64,000 nt of DNA, taken from NCBI RefSeq assembly GCF_001684955.1, contig NZ_MAYF01000323.1, positions 1 to 64,000 of the forward strand, written 5' to 3'. The DNA comes from Chryseobacterium contaminans (GTDB lineage Bacteria > Bacteroidota > Bacteroidia > Flavobacteriales > Weeksellaceae). The notes below the pieces were generated by a model that saw only the letters and a list, made by a program, of their open reading frames with translations, did not search any database and was not told the DNA's origin. The translations under genes and the position numbers were made by a program. Positions 16,574 through 25,028 of this stretch are shown here, piece by piece (position 1 is the stretch's first letter; each line of letters starts with the position of its first letter).

Positions 16574-18547
16574 ATGAAGAGATTACTGATCCTATTCACC
16601 CTATTCCTGGCTTTTAGTGTACAATCGCAGCAACTGATTCCGCTTGATGAAAAACCCTACTTAGACAGTTTACAAAACATTCTTGGAAGTAATGGACCTA
16701 TAAAAGCGAAAGCAAATACTAATTTCCTTTTGTCGAATTATTACAGGAATATAGATTCTGTTGTAAGTAAAAAATATCTGGAAAGTGGAAAAACATTTAT
16801 TAAAAACGACCCTTTTCTCTCTGCCAAATATGATTTCTACGAAGCGCAATATGATCTGGACAGAAATAAAGCAAAAGCAGCTGTTTCATATCAAAAGGCT
16901 ATTAAAGCACTCTCAAAATTCAAAAATGAAGAGTCGGACCTCCTGCAGGCAGCCGCATGGTACAGCTATGGAGTAACACAAAAAGATAAGGAAGGCTATC
17001 CTTTTTTAGTAAAGACTATTCTTGAAAAAAGTATCCCGTTGGCTAAAAAATATGAGAACAGCAAAAGCCTTGGCTTTTTATATACCCAACTGGCCGTTAT
17101 CCTTATGTACAATGCAGAATTTAAGAAGTCCGAAGAGTATAATACCAAAGCCTTGAAAATTCTTGAAAAATACTATCCCAATTCTCCAGAACTGTTTTTT
17201 AATTATTTAAATTTATCCAATAATTTCTGTTATGAGGCTAAAAGTACTGAAGCTAAAAAATTTTTAGATAAAGCAGAAACACTCATCAGCCCCTATCCCA
17301 ATTCTTCAGTAAATGCATTTTATTATTACAGCAAAACACTTTATTATATTACTACCCAAAGAAACTCAGAAGCAGTATCTGTGATTGATAAAGGTATTTC
17401 CTATGCCAAAAGGTTTAATCAGAGTCTACTTGCACAGATGTTTTATTTCAACAAATATGACATTTTAAGAAAATTAAAAAGGTATAACGAAGCCAAAGGT
17501 GTTTTAGAGGATATTTTAACCGAAAAATCCCTTGCCCTTGATCATAATAACAGAAAAACCATTTATAAGCAACTCTCTTCTTTACATGAAGAGATGGGAA
17601 ATACCAAAGAGGCTTTGGCATGGGAACAGAAATATTCCAAGCTTAATGACAGTTTGAACACTGAAAACGTAAAGCTTGAGATCAATAAAATTGAGTCCAA
17701 GTACAACGCTGCGGAAAAAGAAAGAAAAATAGCCACATTAAACGCTGAAAAGAATCAAAAAGAACTGGAAGTTAATAAGAAAAACTCTTATTTATGGGGA
17801 TTAAGCCTTATTTTGTTATTAGTTGTAAGCCTTCTGATCTTCTTATACATCATCTTTAGAAAAAATAAAAAGATCTCTGAACAGAAGATTAATGATATCA
17901 GACAAAAAGAAGAGCTGTCTTTAACCAAAGCTATTCTTGAAGGAGAAGAAAGAGAGAGAGAACGTATTGCAAGAGACCTTCATGACGGGTTAGGAGGAAT
18001 GCTGGCTGGAGTAAAAATTAATTTTTCAACATGGTCTGCCAGTCATTTGGATCCTGAGAACAATCAGGAGTTTTATAAAATCCTGGGCCAGCTGGATAAC
18101 TCTGTAGGTGAGCTTCGGCACGTAGCAAGAAACCTTATGCCTGAATCATTGCTTAATTTCGGACTGGAAACCGCCCTGAGTGATCTTTGTGAGTTCTACA
18201 ACAGAAAAGATATCGAAATTGATTTCCAGGCAATCAACATTGAAAAGAATCTGCCGTTAAATATCCAGCTCAATATTTACAGGATTGCACAGGAATTATT
18301 GGCCAATGCCATCAAACATGCTGAGGCTACCAATATTTTATTACAATGTTCCCAATCTGAAAAAGATTTTTTCATCACCATTGAAGACAATGGAAAAGGA
18401 TTTAAAAACAATAAAGAACAGAATACCAAAAGCATGGGACTTCTTAACCTAAAGAACAGAGTTGACTACCTGAAAGGAAGCATGGAGATCAACTCAGACC
18501 ATCAAGGAACAACAATTAATATAGAACTCAATATAGATGGAGAATGA
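16574..18547 (+). CDS. Sensor histidine kinase with periplasmic TPRs (NarX/DesK type, HisKA_3)
   Basis: The 657-aa product has a signal peptide (residues 1-19), TPR-like helices at ~60-370, a coiled coil and one membrane segment at ~405-428 (LWGLSLILLLVVSLLIFLYIIF region). The cytoplasmic kinase core has the HisKA_3 phospho-acceptor RIARDLHDGLGG (His470), and the HATPase has ANAIKHA (N-box, ~577) and EDNGKGF. The stop overlaps the start of the response regulator by 11 nt, so translation is coupled. Flanking paralogous lipoproteins suggest a sensed or controlled surface function (inference). Confidence 0.9.
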   Translation: MKRLLILFTLFLAFSVQSQQLIPLDEKPYLDSLQNILGSNGPIKAKANTNFLLSNYYRNIDSVVSKKYLESGKTFIKNDPFLSAKYDFYEAQYDLDRNKAKAAVSYQKAIKALSKFKNEESDLLQAAAWYSYGVTQKDKEGYPFLVKTILEKSIPLAKKYENSKSLGFLYTQLAVILMYNAEFKKSEEYNTKALKILEKYYPNSPELFFNYLNLSNNFCYEAKSTEAKKFLDKAETLISPYPNSSVNAFYYYSKTLYYITTQRNSEAVSVIDKGISYAKRFNQSLLAQMFYFNKYDILRKLKRYNEAKGVLEDILTEKSLALDHNNRKTIYKQLSSLHEEMGNTKEALAWEQKYSKLNDSLNTENVKLEINKIESKYNAAEKERKIATLNAEKNQKELEVNKKNSYLWGLSLILLLVVSLLIFLYIIFRKNKKISEQKINDIRQKEELSLTKAILEGEERERERIARDLHDGLGGMLAGVKINFSTWSASHLDPENNQEFYKILGQLDNSVGELRHVARNLMPESLLNFGLETALSDLCEFYNRKDIEIDFQAINIEKNLPLNIQLNIYRIAQELLANAIKHAEATNILLQCSQSEKDFFITIEDNGKGFKNNKEQNTKSMGLLNLKNRVDYLKGSMEINSDHQGTTINIELNIDGE

Positions 18548-19175
18548 AAAAATAAATATTGTTATTGTAGACGATCACCCAATTGTCATTGAAGGACTGA
18601 AAATGATGCTGAAAAGTCAGCCTTCTTTCAATATTCCTGAAACGTTTATTTCAGGCTCGGAGATCATCCATTTTATTAAGAATAATAAGGTTGATATTAT
18701 TCTTTTGGATATCACTTTACCTGATACCAATGGTTCTGAGCTTTGCAGGGAAATTAAAAAAAACTCTCCCGACACGGCAGTCATTATGTTCAGCAACCGC
18801 TCTGAAAGAAGCATCATCATGCAGTCTATTCAAAACGGAGCCAGTGGATACATTCTGAAAAATACATCCATTGAAGAATTGGTCATCTGCATCAAGGGAG
18901 CATTATCCGGAGACATTGTTTTTTGTAATGAAACCAAACAGATTATCAGCAAACCTTCTCATAATGAACTTCCAATTCCGAGACTGACTAAAAGAGAGAA
19001 ACAGATTCTGCATCTTGTGGCACAGGGTAAAACAAGCAATATGATTGCAGAAGAGCTTTTTTTAAGTCCTCTTACTGTAGATACACACCGCAAAAATCTC
19101 CTTCAGAAATTTCAGGCTAAAAACTCCACGGAACTCGTCAATCAAGCCATAGAATACAATCTGATTGAAAAATAA
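18537..19175 (+). CDS. Response regulator, NarL/FixJ family (REC + LuxR HTH)
   Basis: The 212-aa cytoplasmic regulator has a receiver domain at 7-120 with the acidic pair D12/D13, the phospho-accepting Asp58 in VDIILLDITLPD, and a Lys in GYILKN. A LuxR-type HTH is at ~148-205 (LTKREKQILHLVAQGKTSNMIAEELFLS). It is the cognate partner of the preceding kinase: ATG 18537 lies inside the kinase gene. Likely targets include the adjacent lipoprotein genes (inference). Confidence 0.93.
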   Translation: MENEKINIVIVDDHPIVIEGLKMMLKSQPSFNIPETFISGSEIIHFIKNNKVDIILLDITLPDTNGSELCREIKKNSPDTAVIMFSNRSERSIIMQSIQNGASGYILKNTSIEELVICIKGALSGDIVFCNETKQIISKPSHNELPIPRLTKREKQILHLVAQGKTSNMIAEELFLSPLTVDTHRKNLLQKFQAKNSTELVNQAIEYNLIEK

Positions 19176-19177
19176 AA

Positions 19178-19198
19178 AAACCGCTCTTGGAGCGGTTT
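19178..19198. terminator. Bidirectional terminator
   Basis: AAACCGCTC (19178-19186) pairs with GAGCGGTTT (19190-19198) around a 3-nt loop, with A and T runs on the two sides. It is shared by the response regulator and the convergent lipoprotein gene. Confidence 0.85.
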
Positions 19199-19229
19199 TA
19201 TATTTTATATTATAAAGTTTATTGATGAC

Positions 19230-19664
19230 TTAGGGTTCAAGGAAACTGTAAGCAAGCTTTGCAACCTTGTTATCTCCTTTTCCTGTAACTTTAGCAGTTC
19301 TTACAACTTCTCCGTCTATCATCAGAGTAATTGTAAGTTCAGAATTATCTTGTGGCAACATTGCATTGGCAGCAAAATTAATCTGTGCCTGGCTGGAATT
19401 AACCCACATTTCTCCGCTCGTCCATCCTTCTTTTAAAGGAGTAGTAGGAGTACTGTATATAGTATTCTGAGCAGTTCCTACCTGAGTGACCACAGAAATG
19501 AGTTCTGATCCTGTAGTAGCTTTTGCTACAAATTGAACCACATGATCCTGAAATTCATCGTCATCATCTTTTTTACACGAGTTGACAACAGTAATCACTG
19601 AAAATAACAAAACGAATAAAGAAGAAAGTCTAAGTAAACTTTTTAAATTGTAAAATTGCTTCAT
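19230..19664 (-). CDS. Small surface-type lipoprotein, paralogue of the one at 15948-16370
   Basis: This 144-aa product has a type II signal peptide ending VVNSC plus KKDDDD (surface export signal). The mature domain parallels the other lipoprotein: HVVQFVAKATTGSELISVV..., a WTSGEMWVN turn, ANAMLPQDNSELTITLMIDGEVV and a final hydrophobic LAYSF (SASYTF in the other). Similar size, signal and motif order indicate paralogy, although identity appears low. It is convergent with the response regulator. Confidence 0.75.
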   Translation of the reverse strand: MKQFYNLKSLLRLSSLFVLLFSVITVVNSCKKDDDDEFQDHVVQFVAKATTGSELISVVTQVGTAQNTIYSTPTTPLKEGWTSGEMWVNSSQAQINFAANAMLPQDNSELTITLMIDGEVVRTAKVTGKGDNKVAKLAYSFLEP

Positions 19665-20016
19665 TTCTCCAAATAGATTTTTTAATGTTCCAAATATAGG
19701 TTTTTTATTAATATAAAAATATCTTTAATAAAAATTTTACAACATTTTTTTATAAAAAATATCAAATCAGCAAAAACAAAATTCAAGTTAAAAAACCCAA
19801 TAATACAACGTAATTATCTAATTATTAAACATCAAACATATTTATATCTAGAATTATTTTGATACTGATAAAAACCGACAATAACACAAATACAATTATA
19901 GTGTTTTATACAAATACCAACCCTCACTTTTGATCTTTTAAAATGATTTTCAAGCTCCTTTATATGAATCGTAAAAGTTAGAATTTACAATGTAATTTAT
20001 TAATTATATTTGCTGT
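19665..20016. other. Long AT-rich intergenic region
   Basis: This 352-nt, very AT-rich gap separates divergent genes. It holds many oligo-A/T tracts but no ORF, hairpin or repeat I can support. The only signal is the -7 element at 20005-20012. Confidence 0.6.
20005..20012 (+). promoter_or_regulatory. -7 element almost abutting the esterase start codon
   Basis: TATATTTG fits TAnnTTTG and ends 4 nt before ATG 20017. Initiation the usual 4-7 nt downstream would give a leaderless or nearly leaderless mRNA. Confidence 0.45.
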
Positions 20017-20655
20017 ATGAATTTAGATTACATAGTAAGAGAGCCGGAAAATATTACCTCTACTACTCCTATACTTTTTATGCTTCACGGCTACGGCAGC
20101 AATGAGCAGGACCTTTTCAGTTTTAGAGAAACCCTTCCTAAAGACTGGATTATCATCAGTTTCAGAGCACCTAAAGATACTCAGTTTGAAGGGTATTCAT
20201 GGTTTGATATCAATTTCAATGATCCTGAAAATTATATAGACATTCCCCAGGCTAAGGAATCTTTAAATGCAGTATTGGAAAGCATATTAAAAATAGTTAA
20301 TAATTATGGTCTTACTGAAAGCAAAATACATTTATGCGGCTTCAGCCAGGGAGGAATATTATGCTATGCACTGGCATTAAAATACCCTGAATTATTTACA
20401 AATATTGCCTGTTTAAGTTCTTATGCAGAGGAGAAAATTCTGGACGGAATTGTGAAAGACAAGAAGAAACTGGAAAAATTAAGATTCTTTGTATCTCACG
20501 GTACAGATGATGCTGTGATCCCGATTGATTGGGGAAGAAAGGCAGCAGAACTTCTTTATGATCTTAACTGTTATTTTACCTTCAGAGAATATATGAGCGG
20601 ACATGGTGTCAATCAGAAAAACTATATGGATTTAATGGATTTTTTCTCAAAATAA
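20017..20655 (+). CDS. Carboxylesterase/phospholipase, alpha/beta hydrolase (PF02230 type)
   Basis: This 212-aa cytoplasmic hydrolase has the nucleophile elbow GFSQGG (Ser110), the acid in SHGTDDAVIP (Asp164 or 165) and His196 in SGHGV, with an oxyanion LHGYGSNEQDL near residue 24. Length and motifs fit the small carboxylesterase/lysophospholipase family. It is monocistronic. Confidence 0.88.
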   Translation: MNLDYIVREPENITSTTPILFMLHGYGSNEQDLFSFRETLPKDWIIISFRAPKDTQFEGYSWFDINFNDPENYIDIPQAKESLNAVLESILKIVNNYGLTESKIHLCGFSQGGILCYALALKYPELFTNIACLSSYAEEKILDGIVKDKKKLEKLRFFVSHGTDDAVIPIDWGRKAAELLYDLNCYFTFREYMSGHGVNQKNYMDLMDFFSK

Positions 20656-20713
20656 GTCAATTATTATTTTTAAATAAATTCAATAAAAACAATGACTATA
20701 TTGTAGTTTACAC

Positions 20714-20743
20714 AAACATTCCTGCATTTGGAATGTTTTTTTA
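20714..20743 (+). terminator. Intrinsic terminator after the esterase gene
   Basis: AAACATTCC (20714-20722) pairs with GGAATGTTT (20730-20738), followed by a T run. Confidence 0.88.
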
Positions 20744-20776
20744 TTACAATAAAGATAAATTCAGTAAATTCAATAA

Positions 20777-22102
20777 ATGAAAATAAAGCTACTTTTATTG
20801 GGTTTATTATTGGGCATTTTTGTTCATGCCCAGAATACTTTCCGCTTAGTGAGCACCCAAAAAGCGGTGATTCCTTTTCAGCTTATTAACAACTTAATCT
20901 TTATACCTATCAATATAAATGGTGCTGACCTTACCTTTATGGTGGATACCGGAGTTGCGGAAACCATTTTATTCAGCTTAGAAAATAAAGAACTAAAACT
21001 AAGCAATGTTGAAAAAATAAAATTTTCCGGGCTTGGAGGAAGTTTAAGTATAGACGGATTAAAATCGGATCGTAATATTGGCAGAATTGGAGATAATATC
21101 ATCAATAACTCTATGTCTCTTTATGTGATCCTTGATGAGGAGTTCAATATTTCTTCTCATGTAGGAATCCCTGTGAACGGAGTTATTGGTTACCATTTTT
21201 TCAAAGATCATCCTATAGCTATTGATTATATTTCTAAAAAAATAACGGTCTATGAAAATAGAGATATCCTTAAAAGAAAGATCAGAAAGTTTGATGAAAT
21301 GCCGATCAGTATAGAAAAAGACAAACCTTATCTTATTGCTGATGTAGAAATGACCCGTGAAAAAAAAGAATCAAAGCTTTTGATTGATCTCGGAAACAGT
21401 GATGCTATCTGGCTCTTCCCTACTCTTATCAAAGATTTTGTTTACAACAGACCCAATATTGATGATTTTCTTGGCCGTGGATTCAATGGGGATATTTATG
21501 GCAAAAGAAGCAGAATCCATAATTTTTACCTTGGGGATTTTAAATTTGAGAAACCCCTTACTGCAATGCCTGATGAATACTCTATTCAGCATGTGAACCT
21601 GGTAAAAGACAGAAAAGGCTCTGTAGGTGGTGAAATTATGAGACGGTTTACCCTCATTTTCGATTATCCTAACAATAAGCTATATTTGAAGAAAAACAGA
21701 AACTTTGATGATCCTTTTCACTTTAATATGAGCGGACTGGACTTCAAACAGGATGGATTGGAATGGCAACAGGATAAAGTTAAAATTGAAACTCAACCAT
21801 TGTCCGGTACAACGAACTCAAATGAAGTATACAAAGATGCATTTCAATATAAATTTAGTCTGAAACCAATATTTTCGATTGCAGGAGTGAGAAAAGATTC
21901 ACCGGCTTATGAAGCAGGTTTAAAAAAGGATGATAAAGTAATCAGTATCAATGGAGATAAAACATCTGATATGACCCTGGAGAAAATCCTTGAAATGATG
22001 AAGTCTGCCGAAGGACGAACAATTACCATGATCGTTCAAAGACAAGAGGAAAAACTCACTTTCCGTTTTAATCTGGAAGACCCTATTCCTTATCAAGAAT
22101 AA
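20777..22102 (+). CDS. Secreted retropepsin-like aspartyl protease with PDZ domain
   Basis: The 441-aa product has a signal peptide ending FVHAQ. A retropepsin-like fold follows: FMVDTGVAETIL gives the catalytic D57-T-G, and a second half has LLIDLGNSDAIWL near residue 200, where the usual DTG is replaced by DLG. A PDZ domain is at ~365-435 (AGVRKDSPAYEAGLKKDDKV). It is probably periplasmic or outer-membrane associated. The gene is followed after 4 nt by a membrane protein gene, so the two form an operon. Confidence 0.85.
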   Translation: MKIKLLLLGLLLGIFVHAQNTFRLVSTQKAVIPFQLINNLIFIPININGADLTFMVDTGVAETILFSLENKELKLSNVEKIKFSGLGGSLSIDGLKSDRNIGRIGDNIINNSMSLYVILDEEFNISSHVGIPVNGVIGYHFFKDHPIAIDYISKKITVYENRDILKRKIRKFDEMPISIEKDKPYLIADVEMTREKKESKLLIDLGNSDAIWLFPTLIKDFVYNRPNIDDFLGRGFNGDIYGKRSRIHNFYLGDFKFEKPLTAMPDEYSIQHVNLVKDRKGSVGGEIMRRFTLIFDYPNNKLYLKKNRNFDDPFHFNMSGLDFKQDGLEWQQDKVKIETQPLSGTTNSNEVYKDAFQYKFSLKPIFSIAGVRKDSPAYEAGLKKDDKVISINGDKTSDMTLEKILEMMKSAEGRTITMIVQRQEEKLTFRFNLEDPIPYQE

Positions 22103-22106
22103 TAAT

Positions 22107-22634
22107 ATGACTACTGAAGAAACTACATTAGACAGAATAAGAACCCGGCCGAGATTTAAAATGTTTACTCATCTTACCAAGGAAGAGTATGCAGAAAATC
22201 TGAAAAAATATCTTGCTGAACATAAAAGCGAATTTTCAGGTAATATTAATAAAGAGGTTGCCACCATATGGGTGGAAACAGCATATGACAATTACTGGAA
22301 GCCCCGTCTTGCCTTACGTGTAGAAATAGAAGATGATGAAACGGTAATACGAGGTGTTTTTGGACCTAGTTCCGCAGTCTGGACATTCTTCATGTTCCTT
22401 TACTTTTCTTTTTCCATTCTTTGGATGACCTTTTTTACCATGTATTACGTAGAAAAGCAAATAAAAAGCGCTGAATACCCTTGGGCACTGAGCGCTTCTT
22501 TTGTAATGCTATTTTTTATTCTTCTCACCTACCTTGCTGCAAGATTCGGGCAGCATAAAGGAAAAGATGAAATGCTTAAGTTAAGACAGTTTGCAGAAGA
22601 ATCTACTTTACAGTTTGAAAAAAAGATTATTTAG
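22107..22634 (+). CDS. Conserved two-helix membrane protein of unknown function
   Basis: The 175-aa product has a soluble N-terminal half (TRPRFKMFTHLTKEEYAENLKK), two membrane helices (~89-115 and ~129-151), then a short charged C-terminus. It is probably an inner-membrane protein. It starts 4 nt after the aspartyl protease stop codon, indicating translational coupling. Its last 8 nt overlap the end of the convergent L,D-transpeptidase gene. No domain is recognised. Confidence 0.75.
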   Translation: MTTEETTLDRIRTRPRFKMFTHLTKEEYAENLKKYLAEHKSEFSGNINKEVATIWVETAYDNYWKPRLALRVEIEDDETVIRGVFGPSSAVWTFFMFLYFSFSILWMTFFTMYYVEKQIKSAEYPWALSASFVMLFFILLTYLAARFGQHKGKDEMLKLRQFAEESTLQFEKKII

Positions 22635-23670
22635 ACAATGTATCAGTAGATTTTTCATTCTGAATAGGTGCTGCCATTGCTTTGGCAGTTTTAATAGAGT
22701 CAGCCACTTTTTCCCTGTTCGCTTGTTCTTTCAGCATTTTAGGAACATCCGGTTCTAATAGTTTCGTTAGTTCTTCTACAGAGATATTATTGGCATTAGG
22801 ATCATCTAAAAGCTTTTTCCATGGCCTTCTTCCGCCCCAGTTATAATCACCAAATACCATTACCGCTGTACCTCTCGCCTTTGTAGTAGCACCACCAGGA
22901 TTAAGAATCCAGGTATCCGCATAAGAGTACAGCCACTGGGCATCTTTTCTCAATAGTCTTAAACATGAGTGTGATGCGGGATATCCCGGAAGTGTATATT
23001 CATGCCATCCGATACCGCCTATATTATGAATATTAAAGTTGTAAGGAAGCTTCCATTCGCTGCTTACTGTGGAAATAGACAGTTTCTTTTTCCAGTTGGC
23101 AAAAGTAAGCCCTCTGGTAGTCTGTGCCGATTTTTTCCCCATACTCGTTGGTCCCCATTTAATAAGACTACCATTGGAATATACTGCATAAGCTTGAATA
23201 GGATATGAGAAGATCACAAATTTTTTCACACCACTCAATACATCAAGCTGCATAGGAAATGGTGAATATGCCATCAAAGTGGTGTCTATTTTGGCCGGAA
23301 CCACCAAAGTATCAGCATTCCATTTGCTTTTAGAGTCTAGTCTGTTTAACGCTAAAATAGCAGTACGTTCCTGCTCGTTATATTTTTTACTAAATTCTGC
23401 ATATACAGAATCCCGCAGTTTTTTATCTTTTGGAATAACGAATGCATTATAAAAGCCATTCTCCTGCATCATAGGCGGAACCGATTCTTTTTTTACCACA
23501 GGTACTGAATCTTTCTTTATAGAATCTTTTTCTGCCTCAGGGGTTTCGGAAGCAGAAACTGTATCTTTAAAAGTATCGCTGATCTTTTCTATTTCTTTCT
23601 TGCAGGAAACAAGGAATACCGCACATAAGCAGGCGTATAGAAATGATTTTTTCACAGATATGTTCTTCAT
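22627..23670 (-). CDS. L,D-transpeptidase (YkuD family) lipoprotein
   Basis: The 347-aa product has a lipobox ending LVSC (Cys23) and a charged linker (24-70). A YkuD-type catalytic domain at ~150-290 has WHEYTLPGYPASHSCLRL with H223, S235 and catalytic Cys236, R238. Such enzymes make 3-3 cross-links or attach proteins to peptidoglycan in the periplasm. It is oriented convergently with the two-helix membrane protein and overlaps it by 8 nt, with no room for a terminator. Confidence 0.88.
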   Translation of the reverse strand: MKNISVKKSFLYACLCAVFLVSCKKEIEKISDTFKDTVSASETPEAEKDSIKKDSVPVVKKESVPPMMQENGFYNAFVIPKDKKLRDSVYAEFSKKYNEQERTAILALNRLDSKSKWNADTLVVPAKIDTTLMAYSPFPMQLDVLSGVKKFVIFSYPIQAYAVYSNGSLIKWGPTSMGKKSAQTTRGLTFANWKKKLSISTVSSEWKLPYNFNIHNIGGIGWHEYTLPGYPASHSCLRLLRKDAQWLYSYADTWILNPGGATTKARGTAVMVFGDYNWGGRRPWKKLLDDPNANNISVEELTKLLEPDVPKMLKEQANREKVADSIKTAKAMAAPIQNEKSTDTLSK

Positions 23671-23781
23671 AAATAAAATAGGTCATTTAGTTTGGCTACC
23701 CAGTACAAATATCAGACCTAAATTTGAATCTGAAAAGACATTCTGAAAAATACCGTAAAAAAACGGTAATTCAATATTTTT

Positions 23782-24540
23782 TTAAAGCAGTTTATTGGTT
23801 TTAGCGTAGGATAAAGCCTCTGCAATATTGCTAACTCCAATTTTCTCGAAAAGTTTTTTACGGTGGAATTTTACCGTATCAGCTGTAATGAAAAGTTTCT
23901 GAGCAATTTCACTGATAGTCAAGCCACTGGCATACAGACTCAGGATCTCATGTTCTCTGGAAGATAACTTTATTCTTTCGTCTTTTTCCCATTTGTCTGC
24001 AGTAAGATCATATCTCCAGATTTCATCGGAACCTTCCTTACTAAGCACCACATTTCCGGAAGAGGTATTATTGGATAATGAAACCGCACACAGGGCTTTC
24101 CACACCTGGCCATCTTCTGTAAGGAACATAGGAGTGAGTTTATGATTAACCAGAATCATATTCTTCTTCCCATTGATAAGATAAAAATCATAGGAAATAT
24201 AGTATAGCTTTCTATCCTCTACCGGAATTTTCTCGTAAAATTTAAATCCTGCTTCATTAATCTTAATCAGCATTTCTACATCCTCCGGTTTCACATTCTG
24301 AAAATAAAATGCATATCCAAGATCTTTTACTTCGGCTGAGGTTTTCCCACATAAAAAAAGAGGATTTTCTGAGACATATTCAAATCCTTTAGTCTGATAA
24401 TTTATAACATACAGACTCTGATATGTAGTTCTTGCAAGAGCTTTAACAGCCTCCAGATATTCTCCGTCCTGGCTGAAATCAATGTCAGCATCTTTACTGA
24501 CCTCATTTTGTTCGTTAAAAAACCTTTTAATTTGTTCCAT
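23782..24540 (-). CDS. LuxR-family transcriptional regulator with N-terminal PAS-like sensor
   Basis: The 252-aa product has an N-terminal region (~30-170; SLYVINYQTKGFEYVSENPLFLCG, NVKPEDVEMLIKINEAGF) that looks like a PAS fold. A LuxR-type HTH is at ~190-250 (LSSREHEILSLYASGLTISEIAQKLFITADTVKFHRKKLFEKIG). There is no receiver domain, so it is ligand- or redox-controlled rather than phosphorylated. Two palindromes and its own promoter lie immediately upstream (24565-24631), implying autoregulation. Confidence 0.88.
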   Translation of the reverse strand: MEQIKRFFNEQNEVSKDADIDFSQDGEYLEAVKALARTTYQSLYVINYQTKGFEYVSENPLFLCGKTSAEVKDLGYAFYFQNVKPEDVEMLIKINEAGFKFYEKIPVEDRKLYYISYDFYLINGKKNMILVNHKLTPMFLTEDGQVWKALCAVSLSNNTSSGNVVLSKEGSDEIWRYDLTADKWEKDERIKLSSREHEILSLYASGLTISEIAQKLFITADTVKFHRKKLFEKIGVSNIAEALSYAKTNKLL

Positions 24541-24564
24541 AGTTTTTAAAAGCGTTGCTCACCA

Positions 24565-24580
24565 CTACACTAAAGTATAG
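24565..24580. promoter_or_regulatory. Palindromic operator-like site 1
   Basis: CTACACTAAAGTATAG is a 16-bp near-palindrome in the leader of the LuxR-type gene, 39 bp centre-to-centre from a better copy at 24604-24619. Confidence 0.6.
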
Positions 24581-24598
24581 TTTTTAGCTTTCATACCA

Positions 24599-24631
24599 CA
24601 AATCTACACAAAAGTGTAGCAATTCTCAAAA
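24599..24631 (-). promoter_or_regulatory. Promoter of the LuxR-type regulator gene
   Basis: On the minus strand TTTTG (24631-24627), a 20-nt spacer and TAGATTTG (24606-24599) form a full Bacteroidota promoter. Palindrome 2 lies in the spacer and touches the -7 element, a classical repressor position. Confidence 0.65.
24604..24619. promoter_or_regulatory. Palindromic operator-like site 2
   Basis: CTACACAAAAGTGTAG is a perfect 6-bp inverted repeat around AAAA. It overlaps the -7 element of the minus-strand promoter and is centred about 43 bp before the likely start of a plus-strand transcript. Confidence 0.65.
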
Positions 24632-24641
24632 TGCTGTGATA

Positions 24642-24649
24642 TAGATTTG
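24642..24649 (+). promoter_or_regulatory. -7 element of a possible divergent transcript
   Basis: TAGATTTG fits TAnnTTTG on the plus strand. There is no TTTG at -33, so activity would need an activator; palindrome 2 sits at about -43. Confidence 0.4.
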
Positions 24650-24799
24650 CAAAGGATTTTCATGATTGTACCCTTTTCAGAAATACTCCTGTTAATACGA
24701 GTCTGAAAGATGTACTAAACAAGCAATTAGAAAAAGAAAACAATGTCATCAATAACCATGATATAGAAGTTGCAAAAATTCCGGTCCAAATAAGTTGAT
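24650..24799 (+). pseudogene. Possible coding relict upstream of an orphan terminator
   Basis: One frame is open for about 50 codons (ending TGA near 24797) without an ATG. It contains words such as FRNTPVNTSLKDVLNKQLEK. The wording faintly resembles the STN domain at the start of SusC/FecA-type receptors. It lies between a plus-strand -7 element and a plus-strand terminator. It may be a decayed gene, a short non-ATG gene or chance. Confidence 0.25.
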
Positions 24800-24961
24800 T
24801 CGTCAAGTTTTTATCGTAAAATAACTCAGACAATGACACCTAATTCAGACTAAATATTAAATAATTGACCGGATTTATAAGCAACATCACCGATCAGCCT
24901 TTTTAAACAGTATAAATCTCTGCTTACAAACTGATCACCCACCATATCACTGATTTTTACT

Positions 24962-24991
24962 ATTACTGTCCTACAAGGCAGTAATTTTTTT
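24962..24991 (+). terminator. Orphan plus-strand terminator
   Basis: ATTACTG (24962-24968) pairs with CAGTAAT (24979-24985), with an inner CC/GG pair and a T run after it. No complete plus-strand gene lies upstream: the 24541-25028 gap holds only the palindromes, promoters and the possible relict. Confidence 0.65.
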
Positions 24992-25028
24992 ATCCTTACG
25001 GCATTAACCTGAACTCACCAATTTCTTT

